Below are positions 12,001-24,455 of a stretch of 64,000 bases of DNA, piece after piece. Numbering within the stretch: position 1 is the stretch's first letter; every line of letters starts with the position of its first letter. Under the pieces are notes generated by a model that was not told where the DNA came from, did not search any database, and was given only the letters and a program-made list of their open reading frames with translations. The position numbers were made by a program, and so were the translations under genes. The stretch covers positions 1 to 64,000 of the forward strand of contig JAWPGT010000070.1 of NCBI GenBank assembly GCA_034638255.1, given 5' to 3'. The stretch comes from Coprinus comatus (taxonomy: Eukaryota > Basidiomycota > Agaricomycetes > Agaricales > Agaricaceae).

Positions 12001-12877
12001 GACCCGAGCAAGTTGTTCATCGGCTTCCCAGAGTCGGTGGCATTTGCCATTAATAATGAGAGCTGTTCCAGAGGGACATCATTATCATAAGACGCCTCTT
12101 GTTATGGGGTGCCAAATCCAAAATTTGGGGAACGGGAATTGTTGTATGTTTCCTGACAAAATCTGTGGTGCATGACTCGTAGTCTTGGAGGGAGTCTTTC
12201 GATATATAGGCCAAGAGGCAGTCGGTGAGGAATGCGTTCCTGCAACCGAGTTATGAATAACTTGCATACAGTGCTGCGCCAAGTTGAGGGAATGGAGGAG
12301 CCACACAGACCAAAGAAGACATTGTGGGGTTATATTCCTAAATAAAAATGAGGTTAGACGGTTATCTAGTTTCTCTAACCTTTGATAGACGAATACCATA
12401 GTACGCGTTTGAACTTTTGAACGCTCAAACAGGTTACAAGGCTCTAACTCTGGTCGGCCATCACCGAACAGAGTTCCTCCCTTGAGGACCCATGAAAAGT
12501 TAGTCTGATAGAATTGCTGATTTGATAGTGTTTTTTTTTGTTTTGAAGATTTAACATTCCCTTTACTTATAAAACCAAGTGGTCTAAAAACCCGAGAGCA
12601 AATGAACTTGAGGTTATACAGATAGGGGTTGTTGTCTCAGATTAGGACCGCCCATATGCGGAATGATCGTAAAGCGATGATGGTATGTATTGATCATAAG
12701 TTAATTGATTTCGAGTTGATCCTAACGAACCAACTGTGACCTACTCATACCCTTCTCTTTTACCATCTACCTCATTTCTCCTATAACTCATAAAAAACTC
12801 AATCCATCTAAAATCTAAAATCTACAATATCTACAATCATCACACAAAATCTTGGTTAGAATTGAACGTTAAATACG
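12001..12877. other. intergenic
   Basis: One open frame of 104 codons on the minus strand (12399-12085) has no recognisable features and no splice context. The 160 bases before 12878 are CT and A-rich and probably form the promoter and leader of the SH3 gene. Confidence 0.4.
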
Positions 12878-14254
12878 ATGGTATTCACCAAGTTGGGAAC
12901 TCAAGAGAAAGATGCTTTCTTTTCATTATTAGATGAGTGAGTTGTTTTAATGTTTTATGTATTTCAATTGTCACCGATTACACGCGGTACTCTGGCTTCT
13001 CCGTAGAAAAGATTTTAGGTTGTCTGATATACTTTGGAATCTGTTTTAGATACTTTACAGCAAGACCAGAAATTCTAAACGCTATTAAATCTGGCAACAC
13101 CAACACCCATGCATCACCTAATACGAATACGAATACGCATACCACTGGTACCTCCATCTCTAGTTTCTCAAGTCCCAATTTTAGGAAAGAAGCAGCCTCA
13201 GCTGGAGCTGCAGTTCATAAAGCTTCAGATGTCGCATCTAAATTCGTAGCATCTGGGTTTAAACATGCACAAAGCTTTGGTGGTGGTGGTGGTGGTGGTG
13301 GTGGTGGTGGTAGTGGTGGCAATGCTGGTAATGCACACACGAAACCTAATCCACCTACAACTTCTTCGTTTAGAGGTGGGGGTGGTTCTGGATCTACGGT
13401 ATGTAAACTACACTACACCACAACACACAATCTATGTTTTGCTTTTTTACTCAAATATTCTCTCCCTCTCCCTTTACCCCCTCAAATCACACGTCCACAC
13501 ATCCTCCTCATAAAAAAAATCCAAAAAAATCCAAATCGATTGAATAGCCAGCAAGTCAACGCAATACAGAAAATATAGATACACAAGTTGGAAGTTTAGC
13601 AGATCGTATAAAAGCATTACAAGGTGGTGGTGGCGTTGGTGGTCTTATAAGTAGCAACAACAGAAACGATACACATGCACATACACACCATACAGGTAAC
13701 TCCAATATTAGTAGTAGTAGCGGTGGTGGTGGTGGTGGTGGTGGAGGCGGAGGTAGTGGTGGAGGTGTTAGTTCTGGTCCAAAGGTACGTCATCGTTAGA
13801 ACCTTCAAGAAATATCAACTCAATCTCATTAAATCCTCAGAAATTCGGCAATATCGATACATCTGCAGTTAGTAATATGCTAGCTCAACGAGGTGGTTCT
13901 GCGCCTGCTCCTCCCAAAGCTGCCCCACCCCCACCGGCACCTGCTCCTCCAAAACAAAAAGAGCCCGAAGGTGAATGGGCAGAAGCGTTATATGACTATG
14001 AAAGCGCAGTACGTTTTTATTTTTCTATCACTCAGGACTGTCTATGAAAGTTTTAATATTGCATATAGGAGACTGGTGATCTACCACTCAAAGAAGGTCA
14101 GCGAGTCCTTGTGGTTGAGCACACATCCGATGACTGGTACGCCTACTTTTCAGGCTAAAATTCGCTACTTAACTTACTGAATGTTGGCAGGTGGACGGGA
14201 GAAGCAGATGGGAAACAGGGACTATTCCCTGCAGCTTATGTTCAACTTGTATAG
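12878..14254 (+). CDS. SH3 domain protein, Lsb1/Pin3 or Csh3-like adaptor
   Basis: Six exons join cleanly: 12878-12936, 13050-13398, 13548-13784, 13841-14008, 14069-14136 and 14191-14254, giving 314 residues. The N-terminus (KDAFFSLLDEYFTARPEI) is a short helix, followed by Ser/Gly-rich linkers with two long Gly runs and a proline-rich stretch (APPPPAPAPPK). The C-terminal SH3 domain covers about residues 262-314, with the classical ALYDYES start, GDLPLKEGQ, the DDWWTGE tryptophan pair and GLFPAAYVQLV end. Such proteins link proline-rich partners of the actin and endocytic machinery. Fungal Lsb-type proteins have the SH3 more centrally, so the assignment below 'SH3 adaptor' is tentative. The helix-linker-SH3 order suggests one partner bound by each end. 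Confidence 0.85.
13278..13311 (+). repeat. GGT trinucleotide run encoding polyglycine
   Basis: A run of about eleven GGT codons in the second exon of the SH3 gene; a second GGT/GGA run lies at about 13724-13765 in the third exon. Confidence 0.85.
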
Positions 14255-14557
14255 TCATTTAGTTTTCACAATTTGTCTGTCTTCAGACTTCAGGTACTTA
14301 CGAGCATCAATGATAAGAATGTATATATACTCAGAAGCATGTTGTTCATGTTCGTGATGTTTTACACTCGCAAAGATGCTGGACAAGACACGGATGGATT
14401 GCGAAGGGAAAATGTATCATACGTCTGGATGGGGGGAAATGGTACAGGTCTCAGGAAAGCATGATCATAAGTCGCATAGTGAGCTCGTAGCTCATTACAC
14501 AATGTGCATTTTGAGAAACAAAAGATAGGTAAAAGGAAATCAAATGAGATGAGCCAT

Positions 14558-15543
14558 CTAAACCTCCTTGACCTTGACGGTACCACGTAGCAGACCGGTC
14601 TGTAGAACAGGAAACGTCAAATAATGATAATGTGGGGAGTACGGAACAACGTACGCGACGGGCAGCAATGAGACCGACTTTCTGTCCAGGAACAGCGGAG
14701 CGGGCGATTGTGGAGGCCTTACCGATATGTTGATGGTTACCACCACCGTGAGGATGGTCAACGGGATTCATAGCAACACCACGAGTACGGGGCCAGCTGC
14801 AAAGCATAGTTTAGACAAGACCTCGGAAAAGTAAAAATAAACGTACTTGTAACGCTTAGCCTTGAATTTGTGGAAGGCACGACCGGCCTTGAGGAGGGGC
14901 TTGTCAATTCTTCCTCCACCAGCAACGATACCGACGGTAGCACGGGCAGCACCTGAGACAGTCTTCTTGGCACCACTGGGAAGTCTGAGTCTGGTCTTGT
15001 TCTCATCTGGAGAGTGACCAATGACGGTGGCGTAGTTGCCGGAGGTACGGGCAAGAGCACCACGATCGCCAACCTTCTCCTCGATGTTGCAGATGATGGT
15101 ACCTTCGGGGAGCTGGGAAACGGGGAGGACGTTGCCGACAGCGAGAGTGGCCTTCTTTCCGCAGTAGATGAAGGCACCGGTGTGGAGGCCCTCAGTAGCA
15201 ATGAAAGTCTCCTTGCGGAGCTTATAACGGTACGGGTCACGGAAGACGACGCGGGCGAGAGGAGCACCACTGAAGTAATCGTTCTTGAGCAAAGGCCAGT
15301 AATATTCCTGATATCAGAACTCACCGGCCGGGATCGTGGATAATCTCTTTTACAATACCCCGGACGTAGCCATTGCGCTCAGCAAAGTCAAGGGGGCGGA
15401 GCTGGGCGGGGTTCTTGTTGTGGTGGGTGTGCGACTTGAACTATAGATGGACCAAAATATGAGCAAAACAAGTTAATTTCAAGGGAAATCGATAGACGTA
15501 CGATCGCATGCGAACGTCTTTGTGTCCTGATGACCCGACCCAT
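14558..15543 (-). CDS. RPL2: 60S ribosomal protein uL2 (L8/L2)
   Basis: Five exons in coding order: 15543-15502, 15440-15325, 15269-14847, 14796-14655 and 14599-14558, giving 254 residues, the same length as yeast uL2. The start [14 protein letters not shown], the central [25 protein letters not shown] and the universally conserved [16 protein letters not shown] loop are all present; the His in that loop lies close to the peptidyl transferase centre. All four introns are 50-61 bp with GTRNGT donors. It is a structural and catalytic-core protein of the large subunit. The plus-strand open frame across it is a shadow. No snoRNA is visible in the introns, which are too short. Confidence 0.97.
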
Positions 15544-16743
15544 CGTTAATTCTAAGAAAAAATTAGCGTGAATGCCCTTCAAATGTGTAAATTTTGGAGT
15601 TATGGCGAAAATAGGCCAGGACCTGAAAACCACAGCTGCTCTGATGTCCATCCGTGCATCCAATATCCCATCCATCCGAAACTGCATGATTTCCACCAAA
15701 ATTTCGACACAGAGCAGTCCGTAGTGGCCTAGGGCATCGTTCTGGCATAGATTTCAGAAAACGGGCTGGCATACTTACATCCGGAGTGTCTTGAGGAACG
15801 TTTGATACGGTCTGCTGAGGGTGTAACAATCGGTTGTGGCTTCAGCCAAACAAAGCCAAGCATCGATGACATAATCTTCTGATCTATCTTTAGCTCATCC
15901 ATCTCACACATGCATACATCCACACTCTCATTATTCCCATTCACACCAAACACCCCTCCAACAAACATGATCATGTATCATTCGTCACCTAGATATTAGA
16001 AAGCCTACTAGATCATTGAATGATAGATTATATCCCTCCCTCGCAGTTCTGTCTGTAAATAATGCAACTGAACGATTCAGATCTTGCTATCTTGCCGCTT
16101 TGTGTTATGCTTGGCTCTCAGGATGTAAAAAACGAAAACGAAAACACACGATAATTTGATGTGTCCACATCATTGTAAATATGCTACTCTCTGATATGTT
16201 GCAACATCTTTCTCTGAAAAAACTGTCATGCCAACATAGTGAGGTACGGTGATTCAAGTCAGTGTTAGAACTCCCCAAATTGTAATACTTTTCCCTGTCA
16301 AGATAATGATAATCCATATGCGACGGGTGGCATCATATTTTCGAACGTGAATGCATGATGCATAAGGGTTGGTTTTCTGTTTCCCTTAATTATTTCCTGT
16401 CTGGCTCGTCTCTTCGTAGAAATGTTACCCTGACATAAAACACCAAAGGGCCCTTATTATGTTAACAATCACTCAAACTCGACCACCATAGAAGGACTGT
16501 CGTCTCACTAGTACTATTTTCGACCATCAAGGTCCTCTTTGATTATCCTCTATTTGAAGTCATTCGGATTATCATCGCAGTTACTGTTCGTCAAGAGTGT
16601 TACTAGTAGTGATCATGATGAACTAGTAATTGCTGATGCGTCAAGAAGCCTCCGGTTGGGAGTTTTGAGTATTTTTAAGAACCTTCAGCTAGTGCTATAA
16701 AACACCCTTGGTTTGTAGGATCTGCCTCTACACGTTTTTAGCC
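15544..16743. other. intergenic, upstream of both uL2 and a DUF6534 gene
   Basis: Divergent upstream space of 1.2 kb. Minus-strand open frames at 15974-15563 have no recognisable domain and probably represent the uL2 promoter and leader. The bases before 16744 hold a TATA-like tataaaac at about 16696, suitable for the downstream plus-strand gene. Confidence 0.4.
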
Positions 16744-18499
16744 ATGTCAAAGTCTGTTACCGTCCCTGATACTATAGCTTTGGAGTAAGTCTTACTACTA
16801 TTGTTATTCCATAAAACATCTTTTGGCTGACCACAAAATATTAATCTCAGTGCAGGACCTCTTGTTTGTTCTCTCCCTTTGTCTGTTTCTCGTAGAACCT
16901 CTTGACCAATGAATTTATTTCTTTTTAGCTCGTAGGCATTGTTCTCAACTGGTGGTTGTTCGGAATCGTCTGCGTCCAGTATTGTATGTACTAACGGCCT
17001 TGAGCACTTGAGTTCCACATTTACTGTAACCCGGGTGACCAATTGTCTTTAGGCCTTTACCTCTTAAAATCCAGTACAAACGACACCAAAGTTTTGAAAA
17101 CAGTCGGTGAGTATCTTCTTAAAGTTTATTATCATTTCACGGGCATGTTTACAATAAACTTTTTTTTTAATTCCGTTATGGTAGTCCATATTATCTTCAT
17201 TTTGGATGCATTTCAAACATTTTTGATGATGCACGATGCCTTTTATTGGTTTGTATACAACTACCCAGGCGACTTGCACCAATTGAGCAAGTTCCACTAC
17301 TCTGCAATAAGTATAACCATGGTGGATGCTGTTATTGCATTTATTGTACAGATGGTTTATGTTTGGAGAATTAATCGTTTGAGTGGATGGAAACTTATTC
17401 CTGGTATCTGTATTGTGGTAAAATTTTAGATTTTCCTTTGAGCATTGTTTATATACTAATGTACTATTATAGGGTTCATTCCTTGCATTCGGAAGTGGAA
17501 TGCTTCTTTCTATACTGGTAAATGTCTCCTAAAGTTGAATGTGTTGTACACTAATTCCTGAACCTGCTGGCTTTTTTATAGGATATGACTCAGTTGACAC
17601 CATCAGCTGGCTTCCTGCAAGCTTTTCGTATTAGCGCTACGGTAAATCTATTCTGTTCAATTTACAATTCTTTTCTTTTCTTCTTTTTACTGACGAATAT
17701 TGAAAGCTCTGGGTATTGTCAAGTGCTATTACAGATGTCATCATTGCACTAGCCACTGGTTATTTGGTTTGGGCTTTCTTTTGTGCCAAGTTCTTCCTGG
17801 GAAAGCTCATTGATCATAATTCATTAGTTATTGAGGATGACAAAGGATCGACCAAGCAAAGCTACTGGTAGAAAAATCTTGAATATTCTTAAACTCACCA
17901 TTGAAACCAATGCTATTACTTGTATGAACTCTTTTGCAACTTTTCAATGACTCTTAACTGTATCATTGATAATGATATTTTAGCCATTGTTGCAATTGTA
18001 ATCATATTTCTCTATGCTATGGCTCCAGTGAGTACTATACTTTTTCATATTCTTTTTTTTTTTCACGGTTATTTATCTCATTCAAATTTTGAAAGAGGAC
18101 CAAGTTATATATTGCTTGGTGAGTTTTGTTTTCTCCCTCATAACCATTTATTTTACCTTGTTTATCACCTCCAGTGGATATGTACTTGGAAAATTGTAAG
18201 TTGGCAATTTTGCATTTGCAAACTAATCCAATTATCCAGTGCTTTACAAGACATCATAAATTGACGGAAATTGTAGATATAGCAACTGCTTTATGATCTT
18301 ACTTAACCAACGACAACATTATCGTAGTGGCAATGTCCAACTTGAAGTCTACAGCACATCAGGAGGCAGTAACACAATACAGGTTGGGTCCGGGAGAGTG
18401 CAACAAGAACGGGGTGTTAGTTCTACCTCGCCCGCCGTTGCTCAAGAGACATTTGTGGAGGAAAGTAGAGACCGGAATACAAGTCCAAGGATTGAATGA
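16744..18499 (+). CDS. DUF6534 membrane protein, second subfamily
   Basis: The first exons are 16744-16784, a 13-nt micro-exon 16851-16863 (coding D-A-G-P-L with flanking bases) and one starting at 16929 with LVGIVLNWWLFGIVCVQY. Without the micro-exon the phase does not fit and a stop appears. Later exons give VHIIFILDAFQTFLMMHDA, YSAISITMVDAVIAFIVQM, GSFLAFGSGMLLSIL, TLWVLSSAITDVIIALATGY, a hydrophilic linker, NAITSIVAIVIIFLYAM, LLGYVLGKLYSNCFMILLNQR and a 55-residue polar tail ending at 18499. Seven membrane helices fit well. It belongs with the genes at 53.4 and 56.7 kb. The function is unknown; the polar C-terminus is likely cytosolic by analogy with seven-helix proteins. Confidence 0.8.
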
Positions 18500-18996
18500 T
18501 GGGGACTCGAGAGTTGTTTTGTTATAATGTATTGGATATTGTGTATGAGCCTTTGTATAAATTTTGGGCCCGTGATAAGTTATATATGATTTGGGAAATG
18601 TATATTTGCTCTTTTCCAGTTTCATGCTACTCTCATCCAATTCACCTTTCTCTAACACATGTAACAACTCAGGAATATGCTACTCCCATCCAAAGCGGTA
18701 CAACAAAGAATTGGGGGGTACCGAAGTCTCGTCTGGAAAGCATGAACAATGAATATGACATAGCCTACCAATATAAATATAGCGGTTCACGTTCATTTAG
18801 CCCCGAACAAAAACTCCTTTCGTTGCGAAACCTATTAATTCACTGTACAGGATACCGTCATAACGAAACTAGACAGACTTCAGAGGTCTCCCACTCATAA
18901 CGCAAGTCCTATACCTCAAAAATGAATTTGGCTTTAACTTAAGGCGGCGCAACGTAGGCAAGTCGAATATAAACATATCTAACCAACACATTACGT
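18500..18996. other. convergent 3' region
   Basis: Lies between two converging genes. An open frame of 134 codons (18496-18900, plus) overlaps the end of the DUF6534 gene and shows no family features; I regard it as chance. Confidence 0.4.
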
Positions 18997-21235
18997 TCAA
19001 ATTTTAGGAGGCCCATCAACGTGCCGCTTCTTCCATCTCCACCGCCAACGTCTTTGAATATCAATTGTCTCCATAAATATCTTAAACTTGGCATCCAATA
19101 TCTTCTTATCCTTCACCGAAGCATTAGGAAGTATCGATGTACCAGGAGGCGTCATTTCGACCTATTCCATAAAATCATAAGTTATGAAGCATAACGATCC
19201 ATGAAATCCCCAATGCAGATAATACGTACCATCACACGCCATAAATCATCAACCTGTCCAACACTACTATCCTTACCTCCTCCTCCTCCTCCTCCTCCTC
19301 CTCCTTCTGCCGCAAATCTCCCAAGTACAGCAGCACCACGTACAACAGCAGCTGCATGATCCTGAGGAAGTATAACCGGCATACCACACACATCCGCAAA
19401 TAATTGCATAAGTTTCAAATTCTTCGCTTGTCCACCACTCATATAAATAGATGAAATGGAATGACCACTACTATTAAGAACTTGAATGATATGTCGAGTT
19501 TGAAGAGCTATAGCTTCTAAAGTAGCGTTATATTTCTTAGCGAGATTTTGAAGTCCTGATGAAAGTTCGAGTCCTGTTATTGAACCTCGCATTCGTGGAT
19601 CAGCTATTGGTGAGCGATTTCCTGTTACGTGAGGATTAGCTATGTGTATGAAACTGGGATATTAACGTTGATGGGACTGCGTACCATGGAAATCAGGATA
19701 TATATGCAGATCTTTGGTGAGTTCTGTCAAACTGTCAACATTTTCTGATATCCGAAGGTTTTCAAGTATTTCTGCTAGAACTACAGGCGAAGAGAGGTAA
19801 ACTAAAAACAACCTCATTCAAGGTACTAGAGACTTACTTTCATGTTTGTTCTTTTGTTGTTCCTCGGAAAGTTTCTCGAGCTTGGTGTAAGCCGGATGGG
19901 TGGTCAAAATGAACTCGATCAACTAGGGGAACGGATAAGTGAGGGAAAATTATTAATAAAATTTTGTCAATTCCTTTACCTGTCCAGTAGACGATTGACC
20001 TCCTTCATTCATCCACCAATCACGGAAAATAGGATCCTACGAGAATCGTTCAATCTGGAAAATTAAAAAACGATACAACTCTCGCCTTACCTTGTAAGGT
20101 CCCCAAACTCCATTCACAAATATCCCGTTTGGACTCTAAAAGGTTGTTCTCAGACATCAGCTCACCTCAAATGACAAGACGTTGGTATTAACCTGAACAA
20201 TATGACATGTACTTGTACCAGCGATCACTGCCAAACGATGTTGTGACTCTTGAAGATCGGGAACATCTTCGTTCAAAACTCCATTTTCCTTATACCTCGC
20301 AGCAATAGTTCCCAACCAACCCGCATATCTATTAAGCCCTTTCAATATTTATGCCAGAGTTATTAAAGAGAATACTGACGCATCAATAAGAGCACTTCCA
20401 ACAGGTGTTCCTTCGACTAATCCCAACTCTTCAGCAGCTTGTTTCGATAAACCATTCCCAACTGGCATCCAGCAGTCAACACATTCCTATTCTCAGCACC
20501 CATCTGACCATAATCATTCGTTACGAGTTGTTCAAGACCAATTTGTTTAAAGAAATCATCGGCCCAACCTATATTTGGCACAAATGCGCATTTACAAGTG
20601 ACAGAACAACAAGACCGTGTACTGTTATTTGTGGCACGATAAGTAAGGAAATCGGGTAGATCAAAGAATTGGCATTTGGAGAAACGATCGGCAGGCATGT
20701 TGTTCTTGAGCCACAACACTTTGGGTACCTCCATTTCTAACTGAGATGGTATGGCGTTCATCAGGATATAGGATACACTCTTTTCGAGATCATTACATAC
20801 GCTCATTGTCCCTCCAACATAGTCCAACACCTCAGATCCAGTACTATTGATCAAGTCCGCCTCTTTCTCTGCTCGGTGATCTGCCCATAAGACGACATTC
20901 CTGTCTCCGTGTGTCCCGGTGTCCCTGCCTTTGGTCACAGTAACCGGGTTGCCTTCTAGGTCGGTTACTGCTAGTGAACATGTCGCATCGAAGCCAATGC
21001 CTTTGACGGATGTAGGGAGTGTCTTTGAATCCGCTAAACATGCCTTGATAGTATGACATATGGCCGCCCAGATGTCAGTCGTTGATTGCTCGAATATCCG
21101 ATGATCTTGATCATCTCGCCAGGTCTTGGTATCTTGCGTCGAAGATGCGATTACGGTTCCATCCCGAGCTACAAGAGATGCTCGTACAGAGCCTGTCCCC
21201 ACATCGATACCAACGTAGTAATCTTGGGTCGTCAT
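18997..21235 (-). CDS. FGGY-family pentulose kinase, probable D-ribulokinase, with apparent frameshift
   Basis: Starts at 21235 with VGIDVGTGSVRASLV, the phosphate-binding start of FGGY sugar kinases. It goes on with GIGFDATCSLAV, the hinge VLWADHRAEKEAD and DYVGGTMS, then WLGTIAARY, YPDFHANPHVTGNRSP, SSIYMSGGQAKN and the last exon 19161-18997 ending DGPPKI. The fungal (YDR109C) and human FGGY proteins phosphorylate D-ribulose, so the same is likely here, in the cytosol. A polyglycine stretch sits between RFAAE and KDSSVGQ near the C-terminus. The conserved run VLTAG-(x)PVGNGLS is split between two frames at about 20468-20469: one base is missing between GCTGG and ATGCCA, and no intron of usable length fits. 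The gene is either freshly broken or there is a sequence error. Confidence 0.88.
19276..19305. repeat. CTC/GAG-type triplet run encoding polyglycine
   Basis: About ten CCT units on the plus strand give ten consecutive Gly codons in the minus-strand kinase. The family has no such stretch, so this is a microsatellite expansion inside a coding exon, in a surface loop between two conserved parts. Confidence 0.85.
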
Positions 21236-21540
21236 GGGTGTCGATAAGCCTAGCTAGGTCTCTCCACATGACAATATGTGATGCGAAGAAAAGAATTTTA
21301 AGGTCATAAGATCAAAGGGGGGCTCCACTTAGAAAATTGGTTCAAATTCAGTGTCAGCAAATCTGTATTAGCGTAGATTCTTGCTGTCTTATGTGAAAGG
21401 AAGGCATGCACTTCTCAAATAACAATTGAATGGGTCTTAATCACGATTGGTACTTTGAGGCCGAAAGCATGAAAATTTTATGGGTGGGGAGATGTACATG
21501 TGCCTAGTCGAGCATAATGACATAAAGGGATGTGATACGT
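21236..21540. other. short intergenic stretch
   Basis: Between the start of the kinase and the stop of eS25, both on the minus strand. It must contain the kinase promoter. No distinct motif was noticed. Confidence 0.4.
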
Positions 21541-22071
21541 TTAATCGGATGCGGAAGTAACTCGTGCTACAAAAGGCGTCAGATATATTTGATGTAAATA
21601 AACAAGAAACAACGTACTGTAGATGAGCTGAGCTGAGTGGTGAACGATGGGCTTAATGAGACCATCTCTCGTCAGATGCTTGATAGCAACACGAGCCAAA
21701 GAGCCGTTGACTTTCAAACGTTCGATGAGGATGCTCTGGCTGATGAACTTGAAGGTGGGGACTTCCTTCAAGATACGGTCGTAGGTAGCCTTGTCAAGGG
21801 AGACGGCGTGGACGGCCTTATCCTTGACCTTTCCCTTGGACCACTTCTTCTTCTTTGCTGCCTTTCCGCCGCCGGACGAAGTGGGGGCTTTTGCTTTGGC
21901 CTATCAAGAGAAATATGATGAGTATTACTGATCCGCCAAAAGATCCATCCAAACTCGAAACATTGCATCCAGCCCAAATCCATCATCCAACGATATCATA
22001 GGTTCCGTATGAGCACAGCAGTGTATGTCGACGAGGATATAGGATGAAATATGGGCATAGAGACTCACCAT
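21541..22071 (-). CDS. RPS25: 40S ribosomal protein eS25
   Basis: Three exons in coding order: 22071-22069 (the start codon alone), 21900-21618 and 21566-21541, giving 103 residues, normal for the family. The basic N-terminus (KAAKKKKWSKGKVKDKA) is followed by the winged-helix part with VPTFKFISQSILIERLKVNG and SLARVAIKHLTRDGLI. eS25 binds near the mRNA exit/E site of the small subunit and is needed for IRES and some non-canonical initiation. The first intron is 168 bp, long for this window, and splits directly after the ATG. I checked it for C/D snoRNA boxes and found none convincing. Confidence 0.95.
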
Positions 22072-22260
22072 TCTTGAACTGACCGTCGGTGTTGAGGTGC
22101 TCTCAGTCGATGCAGTCGGTCATATCGCTACCCGCGTGCCTTGTTTGTGTGTATTACGTAAGCTGTTGGTAGGCGCGTGTGGGTCGACACGTCGATCGGT
22201 GCGAGAGTGGTAATTAAACTTGGTATTCATTGCGAAGGCGGGGTTGTTGTTAGTCGGCCA
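22072..22260. promoter_or_regulatory. divergent promoter of eS25 and glucosidase II beta
   Basis: Only 189 bp separate the two start codons, so this stretch must serve both directions. It contains several CGNN repeats and a gtcgacacgtcgatcg near-palindrome at about 22183-22198. Which element drives which gene cannot be told from sequence alone. Confidence 0.5.
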
Positions 22261-24455
22261 ATGTTACCGTTCTACTTGCTTCTTCTTCCTCTCCCACTGC
22301 ATGTTGCTGCTGCTGTAGACAAATCGTTCGGTGTCAAGCCGGATTTGGTGTCTAAATATGTCTCGGAGAATGGTAAATGGACTTGTCTCGATGGCTCACA
22401 AGTTATTCCGTGGGACGCCGTGAATGATGATTACTGCGACTGCCGGGATGGAAGTGACGAGCCTGGTGGGTCCAAATCACTTTCATTGCGGTACAACTAA
22501 GTCCAACTTGGATTCAGGGACTGGAGCCTGTCCAGACACGTATTTCTATTGTCACAACGTAGGCCATATTGGAGCTTCTATACCCAGTTCTAGAGTTCGA
22601 GATGGGTTGTGCGGTGAGTGTTGAGGCACACTACGAGGATGAATTCTCAAGCAACGTCTATCTAGAACCTCAATGCTGCGATGGCTCGGATGAGCTGGCT
22701 GGTGTATGCAAGAATACTTGCAAGGAGGTTGGAGAAGCACACAGGAAGAAATATGAGGCTGAGATGAAGCTACGCAAGACGGTTAGTTCTCACCACCTAT
22801 ATGCTTCAGGAGCGTATACTAATGAAACTTAGGGGCTAAAATCCGATCAACGTATATTGCGTTTGCGCATAAGGAGAAGACCAGATTGGAAAATACAATC
22901 AGTTCCCTCGCACAGGAAATCATAGCTAAAGAAAAGGAGGTGGAACGGCTAAAAGGTGATTGTGTATTGGACTTGAGCTGCTGGAAATGGGGCTCACAGA
23001 ATTCCACAGATATTGCTGAGCGTACCGAGTCACTCTCTGCGCTGCACTCGAACAGAAGAAACAATCTCGTGAGTATAAGACACTTTCTCGTATGCACTTG
23101 TAACTAAAGTCATGACAGCATTCTATAAATCTCTCATTGAGCATCATGATGCATTGAAATCTCTCCAGCGAGAGCATAAGAAACACTTGGAAAACGAAAA
23201 GAAACTAGGCGAGATTTTGGATACCTTCGCCGTGGCTACAATCCCAACTATCAAGATATGGCTGTCCTTGAAGCTGTTCGTGGATGGGAACAACATGCTG
23301 GGCTTCCCCATATCAATGAAGTACTCAAGGAAGATGGTGCTACTACAGAGGAAGAGGCCGCAACCGAGGAAAAAGAAGAAGAACAATTGGAGGAAGGCAT
23401 GTGGTCTGCTAGTCGCTTGGAGTCCGACTTGGACCAGCTTTTGCGTACGGATCACACATCACTTCTTTTGGAACATGATGAATACACTTCTACCGGTGGT
23501 GGTGATGAGGAGAGCATAAGTGAGTCTAATATATTTTTGACATAACCTCAGTTTTGGAATTGACCCCTCTCAGTTTATGATATTACTCAATATTTGCCCG
23601 ATTCATTACTCAGCTATTACGATGAATTCAAGGATACCTTCCTCGGCTGGCTGGAAGTCCTTCATGTCGTACCTGAGTCCTCAAAGTCAAACGGTGTGTT
23701 CCTTCCATTCTATCAGATATGATTGTCTCTTACTATATAACTAGCCGATGCATCCCGAGCAAACCAAGCATATACCGATGCTGAAAACGATCTCAACCGT
23801 CTTAAACGTGACAAGAAGAATGCAGAGGAAGATATACTTAAAATCTTCAAACCAGAAAACTTCGGTGCTGAAGGTGAATTCAAGAAACTCGATGGAACTT
23901 GTTTGGAACACGATACTGGAGAGTGAGACTATTATTTTCTTCTTTTTTTTTTAATCACCACACTAATCCTCATATAAATAGCTACATCTACGAAACCTGC
24001 CTATTTGGAGAATCAAAACAAAAACCTAAGAATGGTGGAATGACTTACAGCCTTGGGTAGGTCATTGTAGTATTGATTTCTTTTTATTTTATTTTGACTA
24101 AACTAAATTTTTCCGATAGTCGCTTCGATTCTTGGAATAATTCACCTGATGTGAAGGTAGGAACTCCAGAATACTATTCCAAACAATTCTATAAACGTGG
24201 TTCAAAATGTTGGAACGGACCAGAACGCAGTGTTATCGTAAGTCGCTTTATTTTCCTCTCAGGGAATAAAATCACTAAAATCACCAATTATTACCTCCCT
24301 ATGCCATTTAGTTGGTTTGGACATGTGGGACTGAAAATGCCATCACTGCAGTACAAGAACTGGAGAAATGCGAATATCAATTTACGGGAACAACACCAGC
24401 ATTATGTTTGCCGGTTAATGGGGAATCGAACAAGAAGAGTAGGGAAGAGTTGTAA
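22261..24455 (+). CDS. GTB1: glucosidase II beta subunit (PRKCSH/Gtb1)
   Basis: Chosen start 22261 gives a clear signal peptide (MLPFYLLLLPLPLHVAAA), which an in-frame ATG further upstream would bury. Exon 1 ends at 22465; exon 2 starts at 22518. Two cysteine-rich LDL-receptor-like units follow (YCDCRDGSDEPG and CCDGSDELAG), then a long coiled coil with KEKTRLENTISSLAQEI and SLQREHKKHLENEKK, an acidic stretch, and a C-terminal MRH (mannose 6-phosphate receptor-like) domain with YIYETCLFGESKQK, CWNGPERS and CGTENAI. The protein ends S-R-E-E-L, which fits the KDEL-type ER-retrieval pattern. It holds the catalytic alpha subunit in the ER and recognises mannose for trimming of N-glycans. About ten exons; not all borders were fixed. 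An open frame over the last exons in another frame is a shadow. Confidence 0.93.

Noticed and set aside
12085..12399. 104-codon minus-strand open frame
   Set aside because: No family resemblance and no promoter or splice context; length alone is not evidence in this AT-rich spacer.
14758..15343. Overlapping open frames on both strands over uL2
   Set aside because: Only the five-exon uL2 model gives the conserved protein; the others are shadows of GC-rich ribosomal codon use.
21901..22068. snoRNA in the long first intron of eS25
   Set aside because: A weak C-box-like GATGATG is present, but no CTGA D box at a fitting distance and no terminal stem.
22177..22260. Upstream in-frame ATG of the glucosidase II beta gene as start
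   Set aside because: It would add 28 residues before the signal peptide; the ATG at 22261 gives a normal secretory start.
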